Shown here piece after piece: positions 15,962 through 24,066 of a stretch of 64,000 nt of DNA. This DNA comes from Natronobacterium haloterrestre. Lineage in GTDB: Archaea; Halobacteriota; Halobacteria; Halobacteriales; Natrialbaceae. Location of the stretch: the NCBI RefSeq assembly GCF_900112205.1, contig NZ_FOKW01000006.1, forward strand, positions 1 to 64,000, written 5' to 3'. A model generated the notes under the pieces. That model saw only the letters and a program-made list of their open reading frames with translations, was not told the origin of the DNA and searched no databases. The position numbers and the translations under genes are program-made. Each line of letters starts with the position of its first letter. Positions within the stretch are counted from its first letter, which is position 1.

Positions 15962-16660
15962 TCAAGAACCAGACCTCCAATGACTGTTATCTCGCTTTTC
16001 TGTTTGATGTATATAGAAGTCAGCTATCGCATATTGGATAAATCGCTTATTCATTTTCTCTTTCCGCTGTCCGAAGACCCAAATACCAATAAGACTCCCA
16101 ATCAGGGCCAAACTAAGAACTGGCCAGGAACGAACAGTCACCAATCCTGTACGCTTTAGCAGGATTCCTATAGTGGTAATGAGAACTGCGATATGCCCTA
16201 CCGCCCACATACTCCGATGAAATGAATGGAGAGCCTGGAACCGTAGAGCACGAGTCGCTGGTGTCGTTTCTATGTAACTTAATAGCAAACGGAACATCTC
16301 ACCATAGTCATCGAAATTCTCAGGGAGGGCAAACTGCCGTTCCATCAAGGGCCAAACTGACTCCTCAACATACGTGATGTCTATCGGCAAGTCACCTACA
16401 TCTTCACCGCGAGTAGCTCGTATGACCTTTCCGAAAAGTTTGGGTGTTCCATCGAGCCAACTAGCTATTACTTGGACAATATGTCCAAAAACAAGAGCAG
16501 AGACTAAGAAAGCACCAGCTCCGAGAGTCCCAGTTGAGGATGATATGAAGTTCTCAACAGGGAAAATAATACTCGGAATCAGTAATACTACTGCGCCGGG
16601 AACTAAGTTGGTGAGAACGTCGTAGAGTTCAAGAGCACGAAAGCTTCGAGCAACAGCCAT
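15962..16660 (-). CDS. Four-TM membrane protein between two MBL genes
   Basis: The 232-aa protein has four hydrophobic segments: about 18-36 (LVPGAVVLLIPSIIFPV), 43-65, 150-167 (GHIAVLITTIGILL) and 177-195 (VLSLALIGSLIGIWVFG). A soluble loop of about 80 residues separates the second and third, giving a 2+2 layout. It starts 12 bp after the stop of MBL copy 2 on the same strand, so the two form an operon. It converges with MBL copy 1. I do not recognise the family. By context it may anchor the MBL proteins at the membrane or act as the effector pore of a defence system. Confidence 0.7.
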   Translation of the reverse strand: MAVARSFRALELYDVLTNLVPGAVVLLIPSIIFPVENFISSSTGTLGAGAFLVSALVFGHIVQVIASWLDGTPKLFGKVIRATRGEDVGDLPIDITYVEESVWPLMERQFALPENFDDYGEMFRLLLSYIETTPATRALRFQALHSFHRSMWAVGHIAVLITTIGILLKRTGLVTVRSWPVLSLALIGSLIGIWVFGQRKEKMNKRFIQYAIADFYIHQTEKRDNSHWRSGS

Positions 16661-16672
16661 TCCATTCTTTAT

Positions 16673-17671
16673 TTAGGTCATCCTCTCATAACGTTTGGTG
16701 GATGCCTTTCGCGAGGAGTAGTCTCGACCAGAGACAGATACCTCCCAGTCATCGGGATTTGAGGCCTTTATACGGATTCTTCCATCGTTTCGAGTTGTAA
16801 TAACATACCTTATATCTGTATTTCCTGTGTCTTCATGTTTGACTTCTACTCCGCTGGCATGGCTACGATATTCTTCTGTAGCCGGGTTTTGAGGGTCACC
16901 TTCATCTGAGAACACCACAAGGTCTGGATTGATATGGTCAACTAAGTCCTCATCGTAACTGCTGTCTCTCCCGTGATGAGGAGCAACCAGAACCTCTGAG
17001 TCCTCAATAGCTGCCATTGCAGTGGAGTTATCCTTCAATTCATCTATACCTTGTGACATTATATCGCCCATCGTCACGTACTGGAAACCGTAAGAATTGA
17101 CGACCGATACCTTACTCAGGTTGTTCAGTTTCTTAAACCGACTACTGCCAAGAGAAGCATCGCTAGTACCAAAGTTATGGAATGTAACTCCGTCCGATGG
17201 AATACCGCCATCGGCTCTGGTTCGTCCTACCGTCCGTTCATCTATTGCCCATGATGGGTCAGATGGCGGTGTCTCAACGTCGCCATCGTACTCATCAAGA
17301 GTATTTAAATAATATTCAGCATCCTCAATGTAGTCCTCATGATTGTTCTCACGTGCCTCTTCTAACCCTTCTTCTACTAACTCTGTTGCCGATTTAGGTC
17401 GTTGTAGAATGCTGGGAGCAAGGCCCAATTCTTCCATCACATCGAGGTCTTCAATATGGTCGTGGTGGGGGTGGCTAATAATTAGATAGTCAATCTTGTT
17501 CACCCCGAACCGACTGTCGTTTATCCACCGAAGGGGTGACCACTCATTCTCACCTGTATTTGCGCCACAGTCGATAACCACGTCTCTATTTCCTGCACTC
17601 ATGTAGGCTGCGCTTCCATGCTCTACGTCCCACACTCGAATATCGAGGACATGATTCGTCTTCTTCGCCAT
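16673..17671 (-). CDS. ComEC-like metallo-beta-lactamase-fold protein (copy 2)
   Basis: The 332-aa protein shares with copy 1 the order 'VWDVEHGSAAYM', 'IISHPHHDH' (full HxHxDH, 67-72), 'TMGD' (200-203) and 'VAPHHGRDSS' (229-238). Unlike copy 1 it keeps the complete metal-binding motif and lacks the hydrophobic N-terminus, so it looks soluble. The C-terminus is basic (SSRKASTKRYERM). It is the first gene of an operon with the four-TM protein. The pairing of one canonical and one altered MBL paralog suggests division of labour. Substrate unknown; beta-lactamase activity is not implied. Confidence 0.82.
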   Translation of the reverse strand: MAKKTNHVLDIRVWDVEHGSAAYMSAGNRDVVIDCGANTGENEWSPLRWINDSRFGVNKIDYLIISHPHHDHIEDLDVMEELGLAPSILQRPKSATELVEEGLEEARENNHEDYIEDAEYYLNTLDEYDGDVETPPSDPSWAIDERTVGRTRADGGIPSDGVTFHNFGTSDASLGSSRFKKLNNLSKVSVVNSYGFQYVTMGDIMSQGIDELKDNSTAMAAIEDSEVLVAPHHGRDSSYDEDLVDHINPDLVVFSDEGDPQNPATEEYRSHASGVEVKHEDTGNTDIRYVITTRNDGRIRIKASNPDDWEVSVSGRDYSSRKASTKRYERMT

Positions 17672-17824
17672 TCAGTTACCATTCATTATGTATGTTTGGT
17701 AAAAAGACTTCCGTGACCAAAGTGAAAGTGAAAATGATTCCCCAGTAGGTACAAATGCATTTTGCGTAACTGGCGTTAACGAAGACGACCGATAACGTCC
17801 GATAACCTCTCCCAGTGGACGAAA

Positions 17825-17850
17825 GGCGGTATCTTTACATTCATACCGCC
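17825..17850. promoter_or_regulatory. Dyad over the serine recombinase promoter
   Basis: GGCGGTAT (17825-17832) and ATACCGCC (17843-17850) are perfect 8-bp arms around TTTACA (17834-17839), the likely TATA box, which lies about 27 nt upstream of the ATG at 17,864. A dimer bound here would block the promoter. Autoregulation by the recombinase is possible. Confidence 0.6.
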
Positions 17851-17863
17851 CTGTACATTGAGT

Positions 17864-18592
17864 ATGAGCGAATCACAGGAAAACACGAATGAACTAACAC
17901 ATAAACACGGAGAAACAGAAGCAAAGCGCGTTGCCCAGTATACCCGAGTTAGTACGGAAGAACAGAATCCCGAACAGCAGCGAAACCGAGTACAGGACTA
18001 TGTCAACTACGAGTATAACGGGGCAGACCAAGTTGAATACGCTGATATTGAAACGGGGACATCAGCTGAAGCCCGAGAACAATTTCAGGAGCTACTCGAT
18101 GACCTTGATGAACTCGACGCTGTAGTAGCTACAAAGCTCGACCGTATTGCTCGGTCAATCCGTGATTTTGAGGACATCATTGTGCAGTTCGAAGAAGCGG
18201 ATACACGACTCGTCCTCACTGACCAACCAATTGGATACGACCCTGATGGAGAGGATGCTATGAGTACGCTGATGAGACAAATTACGGCTGTCTTCGCTGA
18301 GTTTGAGGTCAACTTGATTCAAGAGCGGACGAAGGCCGCAATTCGGGAAATGCGAGCTAACGGCCATAAGTGGGGGCGAGCACCATTGGGTTTCGACAAA
18401 GAAAACGGGAACCTGTATCCAACAGAGGACTTCAACCGAATCTGCTCGGTGTTAGAGCTGGTTGATAACGGTGAGCTGTCTCAGAATAAGGCAGCCTCGA
18501 TGCTGGAAACCTCGCGGACGACGATTCGTCGAGCTACCACTGAGGAAGACCGCCGTGAACTGTACGACCTCCCGACCAAATCGGACCGATAG
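17864..18592 (+). CDS. Serine recombinase (resolvase/invertase family)
   Basis: The protein begins its catalytic domain with 'AQYTRVSTEEQNPEQQ', which includes the nucleophile Ser30. It goes on with 'VVATKLDRIARSIRDFEDI' and 'FAEFEVNLIQERTKAAI', and ends in a small HTH domain ('GELSQNKAASMLETSRTTIRRA'). The size (242 aa) fits a small resolvase or invertase, not a large serine integrase. I chose the ATG at 17,864 over the TTG six bases upstream because it is correctly placed behind the TATA box. Family members cut and rejoin DNA at palindromic res sites, and several dyads lie just downstream (18,866-19,121). It may resolve multimers of the element or invert DNA. Confidence 0.9.
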   Translation: MSESQENTNELTHKHGETEAKRVAQYTRVSTEEQNPEQQRNRVQDYVNYEYNGADQVEYADIETGTSAEAREQFQELLDDLDELDAVVATKLDRIARSIRDFEDIIVQFEEADTRLVLTDQPIGYDPDGEDAMSTLMRQITAVFAEFEVNLIQERTKAAIREMRANGHKWGRAPLGFDKENGNLYPTEDFNRICSVLELVDNGELSQNKAASMLETSRTTIRRATTEEDRRELYDLPTKSDR

Positions 18593-18608
18593 GAGAGATA
18601 ACTTATTT

Positions 18609-18767
18609 CTATTGCCGTCGTTTCGACTTAGCTTCTCGTATCTCTGCTCCGTCTCGGAGTTTATCGGGACACTGTGGGCAGACTCGTGGCTCATCAACAC
18701 CATCAGGAGCAAACACACGGACATATCGCTCCGTAACGTGTGTACCACAGTTCTGGCACTCAGGCAT
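18609..18767 (-). CDS. DUF7563-type small zinc-finger protein, 52 aa
   Basis: A 52-aa protein reads MPECQNCGTHVTERYVRVF…, with knuckles at Cys4/Cys7 and 'CPQC' Cys30/Cys33 and a basic tail (REAKSKRRQ). The start and the CPQCPD block are well known from a very common haloarchaeal family (DUF7563) that is often found near plasmid and island genes. It is probably nucleic-acid binding, given the basic tail. It converges on the serine recombinase gene with 16 bp between the stops. The family call is firm; the role is unknown. Confidence 0.8.
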   Translation of the reverse strand: MPECQNCGTHVTERYVRVFAPDGVDEPRVCPQCPDKLRDGAEIREAKSKRRQ

Positions 18768-18865
18768 CGGACTTGACCACTACCAGTAAATCAGAAATTC
18801 TCAAATATAATACCTATGGCTTAATTTTGGCCATCCAGTGTACCGTTGTTTTCTACGGGACTGTG

Positions 18866-19121
18866 ACTGACAGATGTTGTCAGTAGTAAAATGACCGAAG
18901 CGCCAGAGAACTCCGCTTACACTCCGTTTGTACTAACTTACGTTAGTACACGCTCCGCTACTGCTCCTGGCTTACACTCTTTTGTAAGTGACCAAGGTTT
19001 AAATAATTATCGGAATGTGGGGTAATAAAGAATGGAAAATTACTTCTAATAATATCGTACTCGTACTAGAGAGGGTCTACTGACAGAGGGTGCCCTCCCA
19101 CCACTGACAACATCTGTCAGT
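18866..19121. repeat. Cluster of palindromes between two copies of a 19-bp dyad
   Basis: ACTGACAGATGTTGTCAGT (18866-18884) and its exact reverse complement (19103-19121) flank the region; each has 7-bp internal arms. Between them lie GTACTAACTTACGTTAGTAC (18930-18949, 8-bp arms) and CTTACACTCTTTTGTAAG (18971-18988, 6-bp arms). GCTTACACTC…TTTGTA occurs twice (about 18915 and 18970). The right-hand copy abuts ATATTTA (19124-19130), the TATA box of the coiled-coil gene. No gene is visible in 18,768-19,155. It may be a recombination (res-like), operator or partition site. Confidence 0.6.
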
Positions 19122-19155
19122 AGATATTTAGGGAACTCTGTTCTGCTAGTGACTA

Positions 19156-19692
19156 ATGGCTGATGAGAAAGATGATGCGTCCCGCATAGATGAGATGGAG
19201 GAAAGAATCACGCTGCTAGAATCACGGTTGAACAACGCTATCCGTTCTATTGATAACCTAGAAGAGAGTGTAGATAAGTTGGAAAATGAGAATCGTGAAC
19301 TCATGAAAGAATTAGTTGAGAAGGTCCACACAAGTCAAGAGTTAGAAACTCAACTTTCTGATGCAGAACGCATCTATCACCTCGGATGGGATGAGGTGCA
19401 TGTGAAAGATACTGCTCCAAGAAAACGAGCGATGAGGGTAATAGAGAACTGGAAGGAATGGTCTGATAAAGCGAAAAGCGGGGACAGAATGAAATTCAAT
19501 CAGTTGGTAGAAAGGTTGGATACTATTCTTTCTATAAATGTGGAGTATAAGACAGTATCAAGGGTTGCTGAAGCGATGGAGAGTCTTAGTGACGGAAAAT
19601 TCCGCGTGAAAGAGACTTCAAACGGCAAGATTATCTATCATGACCCCGATAAAACCCCATTCGTTTGGGAGCTCAGTCAGGTAACAGAGTAA
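19156..19692 (+). CDS. Coiled-coil protein of unknown function, 178 aa
   Basis: Residues about 8-75 form a strong heptad-rich coiled coil ('EMEERITLLESRLNNAIRSIDNLEESV'). The C-terminal part (about 85-178) looks like a compact winged-helix-like domain with 'KAMRVIENWKEWSDKA'-type helices and a final beta pair ('KIIYHDPDKTPFVWELS'). Similar coiled-coil plus small-domain proteins are frequent on haloarchaeal plasmids and proviruses, often of unknown role. The promoter carries the 19-bp dyad at its BRE/TATA position, so expression is likely repressed by a dyad-binding protein, possibly itself. Family not recognised. Confidence 0.65.
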   Translation: MADEKDDASRIDEMEERITLLESRLNNAIRSIDNLEESVDKLENENRELMKELVEKVHTSQELETQLSDAERIYHLGWDEVHVKDTAPRKRAMRVIENWKEWSDKAKSGDRMKFNQLVERLDTILSINVEYKTVSRVAEAMESLSDGKFRVKETSNGKIIYHDPDKTPFVWELSQVTE

Positions 19693-19876
19693 CAGGGCAA
19701 CATCTTCTACAATTATTGTGGATTACTAACGGTGTAATCAATAGGGACTCATCCTGCACTCACGGTACACAACGACATCCAGATAGCATACCAACCAAGC
19801 TCTGCAAGGAAGAACACCGCTGCTACATACGCGGCTACTCAAGTAGGGACTAATGAATTTGCTCTCAGAGTTTCTA

Positions 19877-20860
19877 TTAAGGATATACTCTCCGCGGTTC
19901 GTTATCTAGTTCAAACATCTTCGTATTACCTGTCGGAGGTCGAAGATTAAATCCATATGCATGAATTCGTTTCACATCTGTTTCAAAATCCTCTGTTTGA
20001 AACATCTCCTCTCGTACTGATGCTACATCTGGTGTCATTATTTGGACTATGTCAGCTGAGGCGTTTTCAATTTCACTACAGACCTCTTCATAATCCTCTT
20101 CCGACAGTTCTCCTTTGAAAGCATGGACTGTGAGCGTGAGATTATTTGTTATTTGTGTCACAAGGTCGGGAAGGTTATCTTCAAGATTCGTCTTGAAAAA
20201 GTCACCGACGCTTTCGAATTCCTCCAAGTTGCTATCGATTTCCAAGTCTTCCTTCATCATATCATCAGCAATCAGACTGGTGAAATGGGATGGGTAGTGC
20301 AGCAATTCTTCTCTGAGGAGTACTGCCCGCTGAGTCGGCTTGTGTTCAGTTTGTGGCTCGCACCCATACTGACTGTACTCCTGTAAAAGGATGTGTGACT
20401 CTTGGTTGTCTAATTCCTCCCCTGCTTGGTACCGCTCGTAAGTGCGGGTCAGAAGCTCATCACGGTTATCGCGAGTGACAGTGATGTCGGTCTGCACGAC
20501 TGTTTCTGGGGTTTCGAGATTGTCACGGATTGCTTGTTCGAGGATTTGAGTTGCTTGGTGTTGGTCGCTATCCCAGAGACCCCCAATCAGAAACGACAGT
20601 GCGGTTTGGATGGTATCAACATTATAGGAGTCTCCAGCAAATGGAAGCGTTCGTTCTTCCTTGAAGCCATCACTGACTACCTTATTGTCGTCTGTATACA
20701 GCTCATTGAGGAGACAAAGGTCAACTAATCCTTGCTGAGCTCGGCGACGCATGCGGATTTCCGTTTGTGAATCTATTGTATGTTCAGTCCCGTCCATCAC
20801 CGAGGTCAGAACGTCCCTATCGTCCTTTGTGAGAATTCCTCGATACCGTTTCCCTGACAT
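19877..20860 (-). CDS. Unknown protein with haloarchaeal 'RYRGILTKDDR' N-terminus
   Basis: The 327-aa acidic protein starts 'MSGKRYRGILTKDDRDVLTSV', a motif I recall from haloarchaeal HTH-like proteins on plasmids. The following 'MRRRAQQGLVDLCLLNELY' also fits that domain (about 1-75). The remainder is helical and without a motif I can name. The start at 20,860 is preferred over the ATG at 20,881 because a TATA-like TATTTTAATA lies at about 20,880-20,889, placing the transcript start near 20,860. It is transcribed divergently from the four-gene operon at 21,070. Function unknown; a DNA-binding role is guessed from the N-terminus. Confidence 0.65.
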   Translation of the reverse strand: MSGKRYRGILTKDDRDVLTSVMDGTEHTIDSQTEIRMRRRAQQGLVDLCLLNELYTDDNKVVSDGFKEERTLPFAGDSYNVDTIQTALSFLIGGLWDSDQHQATQILEQAIRDNLETPETVVQTDITVTRDNRDELLTRTYERYQAGEELDNQESHILLQEYSQYGCEPQTEHKPTQRAVLLREELLHYPSHFTSLIADDMMKEDLEIDSNLEEFESVGDFFKTNLEDNLPDLVTQITNNLTLTVHAFKGELSEEDYEEVCSEIENASADIVQIMTPDVASVREEMFQTEDFETDVKRIHAYGFNLRPPTGNTKMFELDNEPRRVYP

Positions 20861-20900
20861 ACAACGGTATACGGAGCCCATATTAAAATACCTATTGAAT

Positions 20901-21025
20901 TGTGCTTACCAAACCAAAATATTAGGGTCTATTCCCCCTCTCCAATTATAACTGTTATAACGGCCTATTTAACCTCGCATATATAATCTTACCCCCATAT
21001 AAATCAACTCTAGTTTGTGCTTACC
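20901..21025. promoter_or_regulatory. Divergent promoters sharing TGTGCTTACC
   Basis: TGTGCTTACC occurs at 20901-20910, 11 bp before the TATA box of the leftward gene, and at 21016-21025, 16 bp before TTTATATA (21042-21049) of the rightward operon. A shared site upstream of both TATA boxes suggests a common activator or repressor. Confidence 0.4.
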
Positions 21026-21069
21026 GATTCTAATCGTCAAATTTATATATGTCGCCTCCTCAGCCAAAT

Positions 21070-22125
21070 ATGTCGAACATGACAGCAAGAAAATTGACGG
21101 ATGACATAGAAGCAGCAGTTCGGAACCAGCTCGATGAGTCGTGGAGTGTTGACTCACAAACAAATCTATGGAAGGTCCAGGCGGCGCACACGCCTGTATC
21201 GGCGCGTATCGAAGCACGGCAGGATGGGTCGTTTATCGTTACGAGCTACCGCCACTGCGAATGGGGCGACCAAGGAGAGGTTTCGTGTCTGGCCTCGTAT
21301 GTGGAAGTCCACTCAGAAGATGACGCTGTCGAAGAAATCGTTGAGCGCTGCTGGTCGCTAGAGAACCAGTTTGATGCAACCGAGTCGCTGGGCGTTGATG
21401 TCGCCTCTGTTGAAACAGTAGGCAACGCCCTCGCGGAAACAGAAGCTGTATTCGCAGCAATTCCAGAGGACTACCTTGCTCGTGGCCTCTTCGAAGTAAT
21501 CTACCACGTTCCCGCTGGTGGTGATGACGCAGGTGTCGCCGACGCACTACGCGAGTTTGACGCTGTTGAGATTGGAGGAAAACCGTACCCGATTCGGTTG
21601 AGTAGTGTATTAGCTGCAGAGACTCACCTCTATCGTCGAGTCCCACTGTACGCTGAGGCGATGGCGTATGGCCCGAAAGAGGTCACTGTTGAGGACGGAG
21701 TTCGGCAGGTCACCGAGTTCGTCCAGAACGGCGAGAACCCGACACCATTGCCGTCGGAATCTATTGCTGCGGACAGGCTTGCTGAGGAGCTTGTCGAAGC
21801 TGGTGCCGTTGCAATTGCTGTAGAAACAGAGCTTAGTAGCAAAGATGAACTCTCGCTGAGCGTTTGGATACCTGATGCGACTGCTTACGAGGTCGTTGGT
21901 CAGTACCAAACCATCAGTGTTGAAGGCGACGTGTTAGACCTCAACTTTGAGTTCTGTTGTGTTGGTGGACCGAACTTCCTCCATCGTGTCCCTGTCTATG
22001 CCGATGATGACATCAGCGGTATGGAGCCAGTGCCGATTGATGAGGGAATTTCAAACCTCCAAGAGTACGTTGCATCTGGTTGTCCTCGCTCTGTAGTCAA
22101 TACTCAATGGGGTGAGAAGCGATGA
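21070..22125 (+). CDS. Unknown 351-aa protein, gene 1 of coupled four-gene operon
   Basis: An acidic soluble protein of unknown family. The N-terminal region has 'HTPVSARIEARQDGSFIVTSYRHCEWGD', a beta-rich segment, followed by helices and two further strand-rich blocks ('LSLSVWIPDATAYEVVGQ', 'FEFCCVGGPNFLHRVPVYAD'). Two parts look internally similar: 'YRRVPLYAEAMAYGPKEVTVEDGV' and 'LHRVPVYADDDISGMEPVPIDEGI', suggesting a duplicated domain. I start at ATG 21,070, since TTTATATA covers the upstream ATG at 21,049 and sits 21-28 nt before 21,070. The stop overlaps the next start (ATGA). Role unknown. Confidence 0.65.
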   Translation: MSNMTARKLTDDIEAAVRNQLDESWSVDSQTNLWKVQAAHTPVSARIEARQDGSFIVTSYRHCEWGDQGEVSCLASYVEVHSEDDAVEEIVERCWSLENQFDATESLGVDVASVETVGNALAETEAVFAAIPEDYLARGLFEVIYHVPAGGDDAGVADALREFDAVEIGGKPYPIRLSSVLAAETHLYRRVPLYAEAMAYGPKEVTVEDGVRQVTEFVQNGENPTPLPSESIAADRLAEELVEAGAVAIAVETELSSKDELSLSVWIPDATAYEVVGQYQTISVEGDVLDLNFEFCCVGGPNFLHRVPVYADDDISGMEPVPIDEGISNLQEYVASGCPRSVVNTQWGEKR

Positions 22126-23234
22126 GTACGACCTCGTCGAATCAAGCGAACGCTTGGGATGTCTTGCTTGAACTGCCGACTGATTTGACTGTTCCCTGCG
22201 AATTGAGGGGGAACCCAGAGGAGTACCTCGACGAAATCTTATCTTGTCTCGCAGCACTCCAGCACGGATTAGGTCAACGAAACTGCTGCGGAGCTGGAGT
22301 CCCGTTTGAACTCAACGGTGATACAGAGGTTGAAAGAATTGCTAAGGAGGTTATTGTAGCAAATCTTCCCTATGACTCTCACGTCTTCATATTTCGCGAC
22401 CGTATTTACGCTACCACCGATGTAGACCAATTCGCGGAGCAACTCGTAGATGAGGAACATGAGCGCGTGGCACAGGCGATTAAAGAAAACGGTGCCACAG
22501 CTCGGGATGTACAAGAAAAGTACGGTCAGGTAGATGATTTGGAACCAGAGCCAGTACAAGACCCGTATGAGGAAGTCGCTCTAACTGCAGAGGAAGACCA
22601 ATATCGACATTGGCCAGCCGAGATTGGTGAGTATGAACGCTTCGTGCCCGATTCAACTGACCATCCACCAATACTACCATACGGGAACGGTGAATGGGAT
22701 ACTACAATCCTGTGTATGGCCCCTGAGTTCACTGGTAGTGGCAATTGGAGAGTAATTCAGTTAGATGACTCTCCGAACAACGTGGTCGGACAGGGACTCA
22801 TTTCAGACGACTACAATCCCTTAGAGAGCTATACCGTCCCCAACGAACTGGCAGCTACTGTTGCACTCAGTGCGATAGCTGAGCAACGGGATGATTTAGA
22901 AGAACTGCTTCTCCAATCTCTCGCAGGTATTGACCTCTTTCCAGAGGAAGTTGGTGAGGAAGTCTCAGCTGCATCCATTTCTCCTCGCTGCTCGGAAGAG
23001 TTGATGGTCGTGGTCAGGGATATAATCGCTCTAGAAATCGGTGACCAATACCGTATCGCAATCCATGGTGGAGAGGTACTGGCTATCGATAATATTGATT
23101 CCTTCGTTCAAAACCACGTGTGTGGAATGGAACACGAAGAAGCGGTTTACGAGATTGTCGAAGCCAGTGTGAATCGACGAGAAGCAATTGAAAGTATGCG
23201 GGACATGCTTGGAGGTGGCGAAGATGCCGAGTAG
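22122..23234 (+). CDS. Unknown 370-aa protein, gene 2 of the operon
   Basis: An acidic soluble protein not recognised. It carries 'RNCCGAGVPFELNGDTEVERIAKEVI' near residue 53, a low-complexity acidic middle and 'FTGSGNWRVIQLDDSPNN', which reads like an exposed beta region. The C-terminal 'FVQNHVCGMEHEEAVYEIVEAS' is helical. Parts of its layout echo gene 1 (paired strand blocks with 'YAEQ/FVQN…G' endings), so the two may be diverged relatives. It overlaps gene 1 by 4 bp and gene 3 by 11 bp, so all are translated together. Function unknown. Confidence 0.65.
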   Translation: MSTTSSNQANAWDVLLELPTDLTVPCELRGNPEEYLDEILSCLAALQHGLGQRNCCGAGVPFELNGDTEVERIAKEVIVANLPYDSHVFIFRDRIYATTDVDQFAEQLVDEEHERVAQAIKENGATARDVQEKYGQVDDLEPEPVQDPYEEVALTAEEDQYRHWPAEIGEYERFVPDSTDHPPILPYGNGEWDTTILCMAPEFTGSGNWRVIQLDDSPNNVVGQGLISDDYNPLESYTVPNELAATVALSAIAEQRDDLEELLLQSLAGIDLFPEEVGEEVSAASISPRCSEELMVVVRDIIALEIGDQYRIAIHGGEVLAIDNIDSFVQNHVCGMEHEEAVYEIVEASVNRREAIESMRDMLGGGEDAE

Positions 23235-24066
23235 AGAATACAAGGGCGACCCAATTGATGGAGGGTACCAGCATATTTCAGAACGTGCAGAACGAACTGA
23301 AGTCCCACAGGATAACGCACACGACGGTCAGGAAGAATCGACGCTGCTCTCTGACCTTGACGCGACTCCGTTGCAAAAGGACATCATCGAGGTCGCGATG
23401 GTGATGCCCTCAGCCTCATATACAGACATTCATCAAGCTTGTCAGGACCGAGGTATCAACACAGCATATCAGACGGTACGAGAGACAGTGCAGGATTATC
23501 TTCCAACCAAGAATAAAGAGACCAATCCCTCAGCAACAGACGAACCTAAACCGTGGCGAGATGAGGGCCGACTGCGTGAGTTATACGTCGAACAAGAAAT
23601 GACGATGACAGAGGTTGGCGACGAACTCGGTTGCAGTCATAAAACAATCGAAAATTGGCTCAAAAAGCACGGAATCCCCAAGCGGCCAAAAGGAACTCCT
23701 GAGCTTAAAGACCCTGACTGGCTACGTCAAAAATACCACACTGAAGGACTCACGCTATGTGAAATAGCCGACGAGCTGGAGTTAGCAGACCACACACCCG
23801 TTCTCCGAGGCATGCAAAATCACGGCATCGAGCGACGAGATTCTGGTTATCTCAAAAACACATCTCCCAATCGTAATAAAGTCCCGCGCAAACGGATTAA
23901 AATCAGAGAAATCGCAGCAGAGATGGATGAACCGACCACTGGAGCAGTGTATGAGCGACTCAAGGTAGAAGAATATGACGTTGCCTACGAATATGTCTCA
24001 ACTGTGCTCAACGGGCATTATGACAAGCAAGATGGTATCGCAGAACAGGGTGAGGGCAATGACTGA
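23224..24066 (+). CDS. Multi-HTH DNA-binding protein, gene 3 of the operon
   Basis: The 280-aa protein contains at least two helix-turn-helix units. One is 'LRELYVEQEMTMTEVGDELG' continuing 'CSHKTIENWLKKHGIPKR' (about 107-145), and the other is 'WLRQKYHTEGLTLCEIADEL' (about 158-178). A possible third lies at the N-terminus ('YTDIHQACQDRGINTAYQTV'). The repeated HTH layout resembles homing-endonuclease or transposase DNA-binding arms, yet no catalytic domain is visible. The ATG at 23,224 overlaps the previous stop by 11 bp and is better than an upstream in-frame ATG inside gene 2. Likely a sequence-specific DNA binder for the element. Confidence 0.75.
   Translation: MPSREYKGDPIDGGYQHISERAERTEVPQDNAHDGQEESTLLSDLDATPLQKDIIEVAMVMPSASYTDIHQACQDRGINTAYQTVRETVQDYLPTKNKETNPSATDEPKPWRDEGRLRELYVEQEMTMTEVGDELGCSHKTIENWLKKHGIPKRPKGTPELKDPDWLRQKYHTEGLTLCEIADELELADHTPVLRGMQNHGIERRDSGYLKNTSPNRNKVPRKRIKIREIAAEMDEPTTGAVYERLKVEEYDVAYEYVSTVLNGHYDKQDGIAEQGEGND

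Noticed and set aside
14887-17671. MBL proteins as beta-lactamases or as full ComEC uptake proteins
   Set aside because: Motif order matches the ComEC MBL domain, but no competence membrane channel is present and no beta-lactamase signature beyond the fold.
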